Source of the DNA: Entoloma clypeatum | Lineage: Eukaryota > Basidiomycota > Agaricomycetes > Agaricales > Entolomataceae | Direction: 5' to 3' | DNA: 64,000 bases | NCBI GenBank assembly: GCA_963565915.1 | Contig: OY751487.1 | Coordinates: 4,836,001-4,900,000, forward strand | Shown: positions 10,495-22,840 of the stretch, piece by piece | Numbering within the stretch: position 1 is the first letter of the stretch | Layout: each line of letters begins with the position of its first letter | Made by a program: the position numbers and the translations under genes | Notes under the pieces: model-generated | Seen by the model: the letters and a program-made list of their open reading frames with translations, nothing else | Databases searched by the model: none | Told to the model about the DNA's origin: nothing

Positions 10495-11747
10495 ATGCAT
10501 GAGGGGGACGTTGAATTTTGCCTTGAAGTCCGCAACGCTTGCCTCCAGATTCATCCGCGGCTTACGAGTCTTACCCCCAGCTCAGATATCGAACCTGGGT
10601 TTACCGTGATCAGCTACCCTCTCGAAATCGAATCGGAGCTGGATGGCATATTCAAAAACATGTACGATGAAAACATTTCAATTGACAAAGCATGCTCCAC
10701 TTCCTTTTCGGCGAATACAAAATTTTCCAATCCTACTATCCCGAGCGTGAGCTTGCCATGACTGGCTACCTCTTTGGTTCGCTGGTACAGAATCAGCTCG
10801 TTGATTACATCCCAGTCAGTATCGCCATCCGATACATCCTCAACGCCCTAAACTGCCCTCCTGAAACAAATCTGTCCAAGCTTGGGCTGCAGGCTCTCAG
10901 CCAATTTGAATCTAGACTTCCAGAGTGGCAGCCTATATGCGCCGTGTTGCTCATACCACATATCCCCGATGCCCTCCCAGATTTTAACACCAAATATGCA
11001 ACGTGTTCTTGCCAATGTCGACGCCCCCGGAAACACCGGCAACAGCTTCACTGTCTTCACCTCCATACAGCCAGATCCAATTGGAACTGAATTGACTTTT
11101 GAACAAACCAAACAAGGAGAAACTGAGGAATGCTGGTCATCTAGTGGCGAAGAAAGTCGCGTGGAGCCTCGCATTAGTGACTCGCAAAGAACCGCTGAAA
11201 AGCAATCTTGCAACACATCTCCGCCCGTCTCTAGCAGATCAGGGTTTCGGTGAAGTTGATGTCCACTCTCCTGATAGTACTCGCAGCCTGTATCCTAACC
11301 TCGTCAACTCAATAGGTCGCATCAGAACCTGTTGTACAGCTGATCGTCACCAATAGCTTGGAAATTGCCTGTGCCGCAGTCGAAAAAGCTACGATGGAAC
11401 GGGCTGTTTTGGATGTGGACGACTGCTTTGCCGCGTCGTATGAAGCGAGACGACGCCATCATGAGGTTTGTTCAAGTTCTGATCCTCGCCCTATACAAAC
11501 AGATTCAATGCTATGTAGCTCTGCAATGGCCAACCCTTCTGGGATCCATCGACACCAACTGCTACTTTTCTGTGAACCTTCCGGATTCCCTGCGGATCTA
11601 ACTTTCTCGACTTCATCTGCCACCCTTGCTACTGCATCGGCTCCAACAACCCCTTCACTCAAATACATGTCCCCCGAAACCGCCATGCATTCGTGGTTTC
11701 TCTGGCATCACGTGCGCGTGGCGCTGGGTGATCGCTTGGGTCCTTAG
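10495..11747 (+). pseudogene. NOT1: NOT1 pseudogene copy B, carrying the empty gypsy-A1 site
   Basis: Starts in the TTP-binding/HEAT region of NOT1: LEIESELDGIFKNMYDENIS, then MLHFLFGEYKIFQSYYPERE, ELAMTGYLFGSL, YIPVSIAIRYILNALNCPP and ALSQFESRLPEWQP. From 11099 it jumps to the later domain (EEKLRN-like KEKLRNAGHLVAKKV and KSNLATHLRPSLADQGFGE) and continues to MERAVLDVDDCFAASYEARR at about 11400. 11090-11600 is about 97% identical to 330-451 joined to 7063-7440 of copy A. At 11217-11230 it reads straight through the site where A1 inserted. Missing segments and frame changes make it a pseudogene. Confidence 0.8.
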
Positions 11748-12945
11748 CGTCTTGAGCTCGTGGATGCTGTCCTTCTGAGCTGTTCTGTTGGCTCGCCTCG
11801 CCTAGATTCGGGATGCATTACTTTTTCAATGTGTGTGGTATAGTGAGGGAACTCTCTTCTCCCGTAAGTACATGATCGTTTCCCCGTTCTGGCGTCATAA
11901 CTTACTTGAATGCACTTGTCTGAATCAGGAGGATATTCATTACATTAATGTGATATCCCTGTTCTGAATATTCTAGCCACATTTACAATGTTCCTTGCCC
12001 AATGTACACCCTCTTTGTTCAACTCGATCATCAAGAACAATTCGAGCCATGCAAATTTTGACTGTTTTCACGATTTGCTGGTCAAGTACATGATCAGGAA
12101 CATTTTGAGTGTGGTTCCCATGTACACTTCGGAATACATGATCGCACATGATGGGTCAATACTCAATGTGTTTAGTCTATGTATTTTGCGTGTCCTTCTT
12201 GGGAACATAGTGATCATATAATAAATATCCCATGTCAATGTACTCTAATTGGTGCCTCCGTGTTCAAATCAGCCACAAAGGGAGATAATCGTCAGCCACA
12301 TAGGAATTCCATTCTAAATTTGTTCAGCTACTATTCTTGGAATGTTTTCGCGGCAAACACGAGTGGAACATTGATTATATAACTTGCATGTGATCACCAA
12401 TTCCATACTGGGCTCAGTGCGATTTTATATTTACTGTTCTTTGTCTATGAAACCTTTGTGTACGTTGCGAGAACATGGAGAAAACATAATGAATTTGATC
12501 ACTGTGTATTCATCGAGCACACATGCAATCAAACCTTGAACAAAAAAAGAATAAACAAACAGATCTTGTGCAGAATGTTATCCCTATGTGTTCCATGAGA
12601 ATATTGTATGAAAAATTATCACCTTATTCAATATTTCCATAAGATTTGTCTCGTGAAAACATTGATGGCTTAGCTTGTGCTTATATAACATGTTTCCAAT
12701 CAATGTTCACATCATTTACCAACTTAGAAAATACTATATTAGATCACCATTTGTTCACAATGTTTCCAAGAGGAACATTGGTCCGACGCACCTGTGTGAG
12801 ATAATTAGGTTGGATCATTTGTTTGCGGATGTTGGGCCTGTTCGCGTTCTTCTCCACGGTACCAAGCAGAGAACTTTGTAGGGAAGTTGTAAGTATAGTC
12901 TCTGCACATCCCGCTGGGCGCATGAATCACATCTGTTTGCATGTA
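11748..12945. other. AT-rich stretch without a gene
   Basis: AT-rich sequence with recurrent short words such as GGAACATT and ACATGATC, possibly an eroded repeat. No frame longer than about 80 codons and no motif seen on either strand. Confidence 0.5.
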
Positions 12946-13417
12946 GCATGGTCAAAATTTTCGCAGGATATACTATTGAGCATGATGAGCTGGTTCGCTT
13001 TCTCAAGGCGCAGGGCTGTGGCCCTGAATCTGGACAGCCAGACTTCACTGTTGACGATGCCTGGATGAAGTTCATGAGCTGGCGAGGTGCACAGTCGCGA
13101 CGTGGCGATTCAAAAACCCTGCTTCCATGGCCACAATGTGCGTCACATTTTCCTCTGTCTCGCATTCATGGTGATGAGGCTCGATTTTCAATGCAGACTG
13201 GTATGATAAGGATGGCAACCATGTCCATGCCTTCATGACACGGCGTAGTAATGATGTCGCCAACCTAAACCTCCGCTTTAAGGAGATGCCCGTAGATGTT
13301 GAGGTCCGGGACAGGTTCATCAAGCAGACGGGCAGTGTGCTGAACCCGGATAAGATGCGGTTCTGGAGCTTCCCTGAGACATTTGTGCACGTTCCCTTGG
13401 GTGGTCCCTACTACTAG
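12946..13417 (+). CDS. Hypothetical protein, probably spliced
   Basis: Two coding-like blocks in different frames. The first (from ATG 12948) reads MVKIFAGYTIEHDELVRFLK and then PDFTVDDAWMKFMSWRG. The second (about 13190-13417) reads WYDKDGNHVHAFMTRRSND, then FKEMPVDVEVRDRFIKQTG and ends FVHVPLGGPYY before TAG. The sequence between them could hold a short intron, but I could not fix the junctions. The composition looks like a genuine small fungal protein, yet I do not recognise the family. It could equally be a gene fragment. Confidence 0.4.
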
Positions 13418-16092
13418 GTGCGTCAGAACACAGGATATATGGATAAACAAGTACACTGACCCATTCCAACCAGTGTGAGCTTTTCTTTCCTCAGAAAGGC
13501 CCGTGGTGGTGTCGACGGCTTCTTCGGTGTTTGGACTACATTGTTAAGATATGTTTTGAGATACGCATTTCGCTCTTCGCAGATAGACACGCGACGGTAC
13601 ACCGCCACCTTTTTTTTGGAAATACTTAATGTACAGTTGTCAGTGGTCACCCTCCTAAGCCATGCACCTGATAACCCATACTGCCCCATACCCCATAGAT
13701 TTCTTGAGTTCCCAACACATAAATCATCCGTACAACTTCACTCCCGTAACCCATACCCCATACCCCTGGGCGTGTCCGGAGGGGTGGAATGGCGGGGTAC
13801 ACCGCGTTGATGTCAGTCACCTACGAGAGACTATCCACCATCGTCACGGTAAGGACCCTTGCTCGATCCGGCAAAAGCTTGAGCTGACTGCAGTTCAGCC
13901 GTTTGTCCGCCGAATAAACTCACTCTCCAATCGACAATCAGCAGCCCAACGCACAGAAAAACATTCCATCCTCACCTAGCCAATCTCCATTTCATCCCCA
14001 TTCTCCAATAGGTCTATATCGGGCACCGTCAGTCGCAGCAACGGGGCTCAACACATTAATGGTGCTATCAGACCCCCCCCCTCAATTTGTTTCAGCATCG
14101 CCGCAATCCGGCAAGCTTGCGGCACTCAAGAGCATCCTCTATGTCCCACGGCCGCTTACCCTCACTTTGCCAATTTCGCCATCGATCGTGAACCAGCACC
14201 ACCGAGTTTGTCGTGACCCCTGGACCTACTATCAGCCACCCTGAACCTCCAGCTCGTTACAATACCCCCTACATAGCATCCGCCTCGCCATCAGAACGCC
14301 CCAAAAGTTGCTTCGTCCCTACCCACACTGTCGTCCTGTTCATCCCCCTCAGATTCTTACTTGAATGACGCCTCAGGCCTTAGTGGAACCCACTGGCATA
14401 GACTACTACAACAACACGAACGCCATTGTCATCATCTCGCCCCCACGTTCCCAGACCCCACCGTCTACACAGCGTTTGGCCTCATCCCCGCAGTGTGCCA
14501 AACAGCAACCCACCTGCGACGGACAACAGCACCAAGGCTCCATCTTCGTACCCATATCGACCGGGCCGGCCGCTGCCACTGTCGACCTCGATACCACCTG
14601 TCCTTCTCATGGCGACACTTACGAAGTTGCCAGAGAAGGGGCAGATCCCGAGGGGTCGTAGCCAGGGTTGGTGGGACAGGACGGAAGGGGAGGGCCGTGG
14701 ACAGCATGATAGAGGGGAGATCGTCGCTGAACCTCACCTAATGCCGCGGTAGCTAGGAGCGAGGAAGGAGGCGAGGTTGAACACCACCCCGGAACAAGAT
14801 CGAAGGTCGTGGTCACAGATTGTTCAAAGATGCATAAGATCATGTAGGCAGGCTGAACAAACGAGGGGCCGCCGTTCGGCCGTGACTCAGAGTTTGAGGC
14901 TTCCCATGGTCGTTGTGCCAAGTGAGTACCGCTTCTCAAGTCAAGATGTGTCTTACGAGGAACAACGATTATTTTCCTACGGTCACAAAGACGATTTGTC
15001 CCCTCTGACTTTTTAGTGGGCCCATCTTATCTCTTGAAACGTTGGAATTGAGTGTGTGGAGTTGCGTTTAACTCAGGAGGTTACGAGGGAAGCAGGAAGG
15101 CAAGTACTCAATGGGGGGGTTGCGTCCTTTGTTCATAGAAGCACTACTCACCTCCCTTCTAGGACGTGTGCCTTAGCATGCATGTCATTCAAGTCTTCTC
15201 AGTTTTACCGTTCAGATACGTAGCTGCGAGATGTACTTAGGTTCATTGAATTTCTGTTGGGCTGACTTGACTATTTTCCTGCGATTCTACAGGCTTCAAT
15301 TGAGTGATTAACCTTGAATGAATTCAACAAGACCTACTCACCAGCCTTCCACGATCTGAGCCTAATAATAGTGGGGCTCCTTGTGCGTCCCCTCTTGCCT
15401 GGATCGTGATGTTGCGAGGGAACTCTGATGGTGAGGAGGGATTTCTGGTGATTGATTTCCCGTTCAATTAGGAGCTCTGATTGCGCAACGAATTTCGTCT
15501 GCATCCTTCAAGACACGACGCATATATGCAGTTGTATTCAAAAATTCCGCGCCACCTTCCGACCTCCCTCATATGTCAACGGCTTGTCGTAACTCTCCGC
15601 GGGCTCCCATATACTGTATCATGGATGAAGTGCGCGAGTTGAAAGTATCTGCTCCAGCGTACACCTTCCCAGCCTTGGTGGATGAAGACTAGTTTTGGCC
15701 TTATTGTAAGAGAATTTGTGTTACCACTGCAGACTCCTTGTTGCGGTGACTTAAGCCTATCGATTGGGCCTGAAGGATGTATTGTGTGCATCCCTTGAAG
15801 GACTTGTACGATGCAGAGAAGTACTCGGAATTACGCCAGCAGATATACTGTACGTATGTCGGTGAAACCATCGCACCCTGAAAAACCACGAGAAAGGATA
15901 ACTTTGTTGTACACACATTTATCTGAAAATACACAGATAGTAAATACAATAAATAACATTATACCCTCCTTCCATTTTCCGATATATCTTGAATATAATT
16001 GACAGTTGGATCTGAGCACTCAATCAGTGCGACCGGTTGGACCTAACAGTCGTCGATGAGTAGGTGGCAACACAGGAGATGGAGCGCCCACA
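13418..16092. other. Intergenic, low-complexity C-rich stretch, no gene recognised
   Basis: 13660-13780 has several short repeats of CCCATACCCC type. 13980-14660 is C-rich and gives frames dominated by P, S, T and H, typical of non-coding composition. 15000-16030 is of ordinary composition with only short frames. Nothing here supports a gene. Confidence 0.5.
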
Positions 16093-16346
16093 TTATGGGC
16101 GAATTGCCGATCTTCGGGTTGTTAAAGCACCACGTCTGGGACTGATCATCTGGGCGGATCGGGCGAAGGGAAAGCTATAAAAAAAAGTAATGAGCAAACT
16201 TCCAATCACCAAGATAATCAGTCGAACCCACCATCGGAGGCGATAGGGAAAGTTCGACAACGAGTTCTTGCTTCTCGTCTTTGTAATCCCCCGATACGAC
16301 AATGCTAACCAAGAGGTCCCGGTGAGATCGCAGCCCGATAACCTGA

Positions 16347-16735
16347 TCATGATAAGACGCACAAATAGGTGTTCGGTCGCGTTCGAAACGGACGAAGGGA
16401 CCACTGTCGCGGGGCGGTCTCAGCTAGAAGGAGCTTATTCGCGCCCGGTTTCCCTTCGAACGAGAGGTATCTCTCTGGGTATCGATGGTTCCGCAGCACG
16501 ACATTTTCGTTGGGCAGTGTTTCGACGTACCACTGGATTGTAGGAGAAAAGCATCGAACTCAACCAAGCTATCTCAATAGCAGAGTCGTGAATGCTGACG
16601 TACCTGCTCTTCAAATCGCCTACCCGTCGCAAGCTCGGCCGAAATAGGGGCTTTGGTATCGATGCTCTCTAGAGCGAGATGTAACCTGAAATTGGTGCGG
16701 GAGATAGTATGGATTCCTGGGTTGATGAACGCCAT
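16347..16735 (-). CDS. Small beta-trefoil-like (ricin B-type) protein, possibly truncated
   Basis: Exon 1 (16604-16735) begins after a CT-rich leader and reads MAFINPGIHTISRTNF ending GRRFEEQ. A 71 nt GT-AG intron (16533-16603) leads to exon 2, WYVETLPNENVVLRNHRYPERYLSFEGKPG, then PRQWSLRP. This pattern (opening PGIHTI, later W-Y-V and YPERYLS, then QW) is that of fungal ricin-B/trefoil inhibitor-like proteins of about 150 aa. The frame stops at 16347 after only 105 codons. Coding-looking sequence continues in another frame to about 16200 (DQVIGLRSHRDLLVSIVV), so either a frameshift or an unrecognised intron is present. Function (lectin or protease inhibitor) is inferred from fold resemblance only. 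Confidence 0.45.
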
Positions 16736-17513
16736 GGATGGAGAGCACGATGAAGGGCTTGAGGAGGGGGGTTATCTGCCCTCTGCCCAGCTTTGAGACC
16801 CGGTTTATCTATCATGTCGCAGTCAGTGCCAGAGATCCAAACAAAGGCGAATACTGACCGGCCACGTTTGCCCCCGATATTAAATCGGCCCTGACCTTAT
16901 CGGATTTCGAACCAGTTTGGGGAGAAAAGCCTCCGCACATCAGATAACCTCCGTAGAGGTCTGTGAGAGAAACTTTGAGTGTGATCCGATGGTCAACTGG
17001 CATCGGTATTCCGGACACAAGATAATTTGGATAGGAGACAAGTCAGGCTGACTGCAGTCTTCAACTGCAATAGTTACTGACTGTGAGTCAAGCGTCACGA
17101 TTGCTCTCAGTCTGAATGGCCTGATGACGTCCTTGAAAAGCCAATAACACACATATGGGGCACATGTCAGAGACATGAAATGATCCCAGGAACGGCTAAA
17201 CCATACTGAAGCAGAGAATATCAACAAACGCGTAGTGCAGAAGGGGACGGGATGCACAAAGCCTGCTGAGGCCTGCGGGCCAATCGTGGAGTGAATAATT
17301 GGGCCTCGAGCGGCGGGAATTCGTTGAGATTGAACAGGTCGGATTGCAACTTGCGGTCCAGGTAAATACTGTAACTGATGGGACACTCCAAAACCCAGAA
17401 GAAAACTCATCCATCGATTATAATGGCACATTTCGCTGCGAACGAATTCATCGGCGGTATCATTCAGGCCAAGTAATGCCAAACGTTGAACTGACGCATC
17501 TTGATTAACGAGG
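16736..17513. other. Unassigned region between small genes
   Basis: Minus-strand frames run through most of it: one open for 205 codons at 16940-17557, and another with VSLTDLYGGYLMCGGFSP near 16900-17000. A GT-AG pair is plausible near 16800-16860. I do not recognise a family and cannot choose a model. Confidence 0.3.
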
Positions 17514-17860
17514 CTATCCCCCGACGGTGCTCGCCTCGGATGGAAAGCGAGCAGCACCTACACCACAAGCAACTCCACTCAAAATCGTACCACCGATCAC
17601 GTTTCCGGCAATCGGGAGTGCCCCGCTCATAGCAACGCTTTGAGCACCCGCGAAGAGGCTGCCCGCGGCTACATTACCAATCCCAGCTTGCACGCCTGCC
17701 GCGATGGAGCCTGATTATAAGAGTTGAGAGGATGTCATCTTGTCGAAGACTCGAACTGGAGAACCTGCAACAGGCCCTGCGGCACCAAATCCAACAATTC
17801 CTAGAACTGCGGGCGCTAATAGTGGGACGACGGTGACGGATCCAACAAGGATCCAACGAC
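17514..17860 (-). pseudogene. IFI6/IFI27 (ISG12)-like small membrane protein, frame-disrupted
   Basis: Glycine/alanine-rich hydrophobic segments typical of the ISG12 family. A first segment reads AVLGIVGFGAAGPVAG; a 54 nt GT-AG intron (17711-17764) follows. Exon 2 (17514-17710) encodes GSIAAGVQAGIGNVAAGS, LFAGAQSVAMSGALPIAG, and NVIGGTILSGVACGVGAA, ending in TAG. Upstream, AIAVAVGVVGS is in a different frame from LVGSVTVVPLLAP. The offset lies at a short direct repeat (TTGGATCC twice, about 17835-17860), suggesting a small insertion. No start codon is fixed. Such proteins are expected in membranes; their role in fungi is not established. Confidence 0.5.
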
Positions 17861-18097
17861 GCCGACTGCCACTGCAATGGCTGTGTTTCTTCCTGGAATG
17901 GCTGAGGACGATTAGAAAGAGGATCTCGTACAGTGTTTACCACCTACCCACGGGTTTAGAGGGCGGACGTGCAGGCTGTCACGCGTCGCGGTACGGTCAG
18001 TCCGACTCCACGATTCTGACCACAATATTCGTTTACCAAAGTCACGTGGCTACAAACGTTGCCAACAATAAGTGAGAAATAGATACACGTCCACCCG

Positions 18098-21000
18098 TCA
18101 GAACCTCTCATACGTCCCACGCGTCAAAGAAACCACACCAGCAATCTTACTTTCTAAATCAAACAGAGTACCTCCCCGATATGCAACCAGGTCCTGTCTA
18201 AAGACACTCCCAAGCGCATTCTCCAGGTTGGTTGTCGCAAGCGCGATCGCCTGCCTGCGGCTGAGCGTCCCATCCGAGTCAAGTAAAGCCTAGATGTGTT
18301 CAAATTTCAGCATAATGAAGCACCGCCGACTCGTTGGGCAGAAGCTGACCTGTACAATCTCGAATCTGGTATTTCGAGCACTGAATTCATCGGCAGTACC
18401 AATGGCCACCGTGACATTGTTCGCAAGCAGGACAGACAGTGCGTTGTGCTGCGTTAGGGGTGGTCCGGGAAGACTACGTTGATAACCAAGTTGATATCAC
18501 CCATAATCTGGAAAGATGTTGGAAATCGACTCACATCCTCCGCTTCTCCCAAGATCCCGGGAACGGCCTCGGCGACGTCAACACCACGCTTACACCTGCT
18601 TTTCCAATCTCTCGTGCTAAGAGATGCGCCTCTGAGGCGCCGACGAAAGTCAGCCGGATCTTGTTTCCGCTTGCTGCCTCGTACTCCAATTTCAAAGTCA
18701 AAAGCGTAGCAATAACATCTGCACTCTCAACATTCACAACCAAAGGCATCTCTCCCTGCCAGACGGGAGTATATTTAGAAGGCCATCCCAACGGAATCAA
18801 GGGAGAGAAGACACACCTTGCGCACGTTAACCCAAGCATCCACAGTCGACCCTTCCAGCAACCTCCGTAACGTCGCAATCTGAGTGCTGACACTTGCATC
18901 AAAGTCCAAACTGACAGCAACATGCAATGCAGTCTCAGCCTGGATGATGGCGCCTTTCTCAACTGCATTCGCAGCCCCCGTGTCAATCGTGGTGGAAAGT
19001 CCAGCGAGGAATCCCTTGGACAACGGAGCCGTGATAGCTCTCGTGACCCCACCGCGATACGCCAGTCTGAAAGCAATCGCAGTGCAGATCAGCATTGCGG
19101 ACAAGGGAGAGAACCGTTATGACTGACAGTGTATTCCTTCCTTCAAACTGCAACCCATCCACCGCCCTTATCACAGCTTCATCTCCTCCCACAATTTTCG
19201 GGACTTTCCCCATCAGCGGGTCAATCACAACCCCATCGTTCGTCGACCTCTCCATCCGAATCTCAACTAACCCAAGAGGCGACCCAAACGTCGTCAGCCC
19301 AGGTGCAAGCGATCCTCCCTGGAGATCCACAATTTCCTCCATCTCCCCTGCGCACGGCCCAAACGGAACATTCTCGGGACAGATAGCAAAAGAGCCATCC
19401 CCAAGCAGGACCAATTCCCTCTTTTCCAACCTACCCACCCCCTTTTCTCCTTCATCCTGGTCAAACAACGCATGTACATGTCCGTCCTCGTCCCGTATCC
19501 AAATGCTTCTCATATTCACGAACCTCACCCCCTTGATGCCTTCTCCCAGGTTCACCTTGTGTCCCCGGAGCGGAGGAAGCCCTTCATGCAAAACAGTCTG
19601 ATTCGCTTCCACGTCCCAGTTCGGTGTGCGAGGGGCTTCTTGCAGGCGTTTTGGCTTGCTGAGGTGGTGAGGATTGTTGAGCTGCGGGATGCCATCAATA
19701 TAGACTTGCACAGGGGTGGTGCCGAGGGCGAGGGGGTGTGAGTCCCAAATCGCGATGTCTGCACAGGTTGGATTGAATCTGACGGGAGAAGGGGGTTGAG
19801 GCTTTACTCACCAGCATCGTAACCTGGACCAATTGATGATGAGTGCTGTTCCTAGATAATGAAAATGGTGATGTACCTTCTGCGATGGTCCCAACGCGAT
19901 GGCCGATCCCAGCAGCTTTCGCGGGCGTCGATGTCACAGAAGCTAAGGCCAGGCCTGCATCTAACCCGTAGTAATGTGCCAGCTGGGCTTCGGAGATGAG
20001 GTATCGACTGTTGAGGACCGGATGATCCGACTAAGAGGGGATAACGCCTTGAACAAGCGAGAAGGAAAAGACATCATTCTAAACCGACCTTCATGATAAC
20101 CGGGATACCGTGCTCAGCCAGTATTTTTGGGGCGAATTCTGAGTGTCTGTACATTTCGCGCTTTTTCCTGGGCAAGAATATGATTTTCAAATGAGGAAGG
20201 AGAGTTCTTGAGAGGTACCTTGCATTGGTAGCAAACATCGCGATGGACGGAGCACCACCCTAGAGAGATTTGAAGATGAGGTAAGATTCAACATGGACAT
20301 TTAAGCATACCCATGTTTCCTTTAGTGCCTCTGGGACAAGGTAGGTTTCCATTGCATGATGGAAGGATGCAATCGGGAACTTGAACTCATTTGAGAGCTG
20401 GCCAAGTCCGGATATCAGTGGGCCGTGTCGGTCGAAGACGATCAGAAATCACCCTTATAATCCCGTCCAGATCGACCGCCTATGAGGACATGAGTTGTTG
20501 GTTGAACATCCATTTCGCGAGAAGAGTTCACCTCATAACAATGAATTGCAAGCTGAAAGGAAACAATCAGTTTATACACCTCTCCCGCCCAATGTATAGC
20601 TGTACCTTCACTCTTCCCCGAAGCACGTCGACTAAAGACTCCCATTGCAGGTTCTCGGGGAACTTTCCCTTGATAGATAAGCCCTCTGGAGATAGCCGGG
20701 ACATCCAGGACGTCCGTTTAGCTTGGACTTGCTGAACGTGGGCGCAAAAGGTATCTTGTGCATTCTTGATTTTGCGGGCGGTGTCATACGCTTCTCGGAA
20801 ATTCCACACACCATCCATACGTGTTTGAGAGTAAACTCGTCTGGGGTTTTCGCCTGAAAGAAAGTTACAATGATGGTGAAGGGACGATGAAGAGAGAGAT
20901 TACCACAAGCGTGTCTGGATGCGGTGGCGATTACCATTCACGTGAGATACAGAAAAATGCATGATAGGACGTACTTCATGTGTCTCCAATGGAGGTGATC

Positions 21001-21890
21001 TGAGGTCTGGTTTGCGACCAAGGTCTGAGGCGGTTCGAGGACTTTGGAGATGACGGACTTCTCTGCCGTTGGTCGCAGTTTGATGACGAAAGCTTGGCCA
21101 CCTAGAGCGGAGAAAATAGATGAGTGAGACTACAGAAACCAGAAGAAATATGGAACACGAACATACCGATATTGTTGGCACTTCCTGGAAGTATTTGAGC
21201 AGTCGTGACCCCCCCTGCCATCGACAATTCATATGCATCATCATGAGTGTTGAGTCCATCAATACTGCGAAGCCATGGCAGTATCGGGGCTTTGTGAGAA
21301 TTCGTATCGCGTGCACCTGAAAGATACCAAAAGCTGACTTCAGTATTCGCTGTCGAAGTTGCACGAAACGGACCTTCAAGATACGGAGCACTGTTGACGC
21401 CAATGTGCGAATGGAAATCCACCAGTCCCGGCGTCACCCACTTGCCTCCCGCGTCCACCATCTGAAGTCCATGATTCTCCCCTTTCACTTTTGCCAGAAG
21501 ACCGGATGGGACGGTTCCGATGGCAACCACGAGACCTTTATCCAGCAAAATGTCTCCAAAAAGAATTTCTGTCCCATTCGCCGCGCCCGTCCATATCCTT
21601 GCGTTCTGGATGAAGATCGTAGGCGTCCCCACAACGTGTCGATCGGAGCCTTTTGCAATGCGGCGCGTCGGGTCATAGGAAGCCGGGGGCCCTGCCGGGG
21701 TTGAAATGGATGCGCACTTCGCCAGGATGTTGGCATCCTCTGGTGACTCAACATTGTACACATCGCTGCTTCCAAGGTAATATAAGGGTAAAGCAACTAA
21801 ACCAGTTGCTAGCAGTGCAGCCAAGGAACGTATACGTGGCCTTGATTTCTCTCGAGGGTTACCCACAAGCAGTGGCTGAGAATGCTTCAT
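18098..21890 (-). CDS. Membrane-anchored amidohydrolase (annotated in fungi as carbohydrate esterase family 9-like), 16 exons
   Basis: Splicing 16 exons gives one frame of 983 codons including the stop. Exons: 21890-21167, 21101-20975, 20914-20904, 20853-20606, 20552-20532, 20479-20453, 20397-20311, 20259-20219, 20167-20089, 20030-19877, 19823-19812, 19758-19128, 19066-18817, 18755-18535, 18473-18350 and 18289-18098. Introns are 50-71 nt, GT-AG. Residues 1-22 are basic and 23-39 hydrophobic (LAALLATGLVALPLYYL), a signal anchor. The amidohydrolase domain opens with IFIQNARIWTG and has VTPGLVDFHSHIGV, with the metal-binding H160-x-H162. Later marks include HACGENPRRVY, ASFHHAMETYLVP, VIMKSDHPVLNSRY, AEGYDADIAIWD and LPGPPLT. 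It is likely a metal-dependent hydrolase with a lumenal or outer domain; substrate unknown. I took the first ATG in frame, since the 17 codons upstream lack one. Confidence 0.85.
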
Positions 21891-22335
21891 GGATTTTGGA
21901 GGTCTACGAGGAATTTGATTAGAGCTCGCAGTGGCGACCACGAGAGACCTACAAAACGATAAGATTCAACTTTGCAACATATGCATCAGCAAATCAGGGA
22001 AGTTCTGATTTAGCAATATGACACTCACGAGCATGCTACAATATTATAACACCTCGACAACAGCTCATAAACAGCTTATCTATGGTCAGTAGTATTACAA
22101 TAATATTGTGCATTAGATACAGTATTCTACTCATACTGTGAGGCAAGGATAATGTGAGAACGAGGTTGTATTTACATTGTGAACTGACTACCAAGTCGGC
22201 AGCTACTTTGCAAAATTCATGTCAGATGGTAAATAGTTCACCCCCGATTATGATCAGTTGGTAGGACTCGCAACTTCGGGCGACTGTTCAACATTATAGT
22301 TGTAATTGGAGATTGAATCCTCATGTCCCAGTGCC
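21891..22335. promoter_or_regulatory. Amidohydrolase upstream region squeezed against gypsy-A2
   Basis: 445 bp between the amidohydrolase ATG and the 5' LTR of gypsy-A2, which reads away from it. AT-rich, no clear TATA box chosen. It must contain the gene's promoter unless transcription starts within the element. Confidence 0.4.
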
Positions 22336-22738
22336 CTGTTACGGACTCTACGGTATGAGGACCACGTCATATCTTTTACTTATCGGCCCGACTCGGCGCC
22401 CTCTTACGAGCTTACTATGTCTAATGTCTACTTTCGCAACCTTCGATTTCCAGTCCGACTCATTACATTACTTCGTCATCCCCTTTAGTATACTTCGCTC
22501 CCGCGCTGACTCACTTTCCGCAGTCAGCTTACTCACTGTACATAGCCTTCTGCAGTCGCCTTACTCATGCGCACTGCCTTCCGCAGTACTGACTCATCCG
22601 CTACTGCCTATAGTCAGTACCTATATAAACCTCTTGTACTATAGTAGATTCCTTAGATTTAGCAATCACTTTGCTCTTCGCCTTTCCACTTTCCTGCATA
22701 CTCTGCCCGAACCTTGGAACGGTTTGTTAAGCATAACA
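22336..22738 (+). repeat. 5' LTR of gypsy-A2
   Basis: 403 bp, TGTTA to TAACA. TATATAA at 22622-22628, predicted RNA start AGATTTAGCAA at 22655-22665. U3 contains TGACTCA at about 22508 and 22583. R-U5 is virtually identical to A1, U3 is not. Confidence 0.9.
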
Positions 22739-22740
22739 AG

Positions 22741-22751
22741 TTGCTAAATCT
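22741..22751 (+). other. Self-complementary primer-binding site of gypsy-A2
   Basis: TTGCTAAATCT, 2 nt after the LTR, is the exact reverse complement of 22655-22665 at the predicted RNA 5' end. The same arrangement as in A1, although U3 has diverged. Confidence 0.75.
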
Positions 22752-22840
22752 CATTAGGTTCGCCCAGAGCAAAGAGAGCAACTACCAGATGAGTCAAGAC
22801 GTCGCGCTTCTTTGAAGACTTCACCAGTAACCCATTCAGC

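Noticed and set aside
21891..21941. Seventeen-codon N-terminal extension of the amidohydrolase
   Set aside because: The open frame begins with GTG, not ATG; the first ATG is at 21890.
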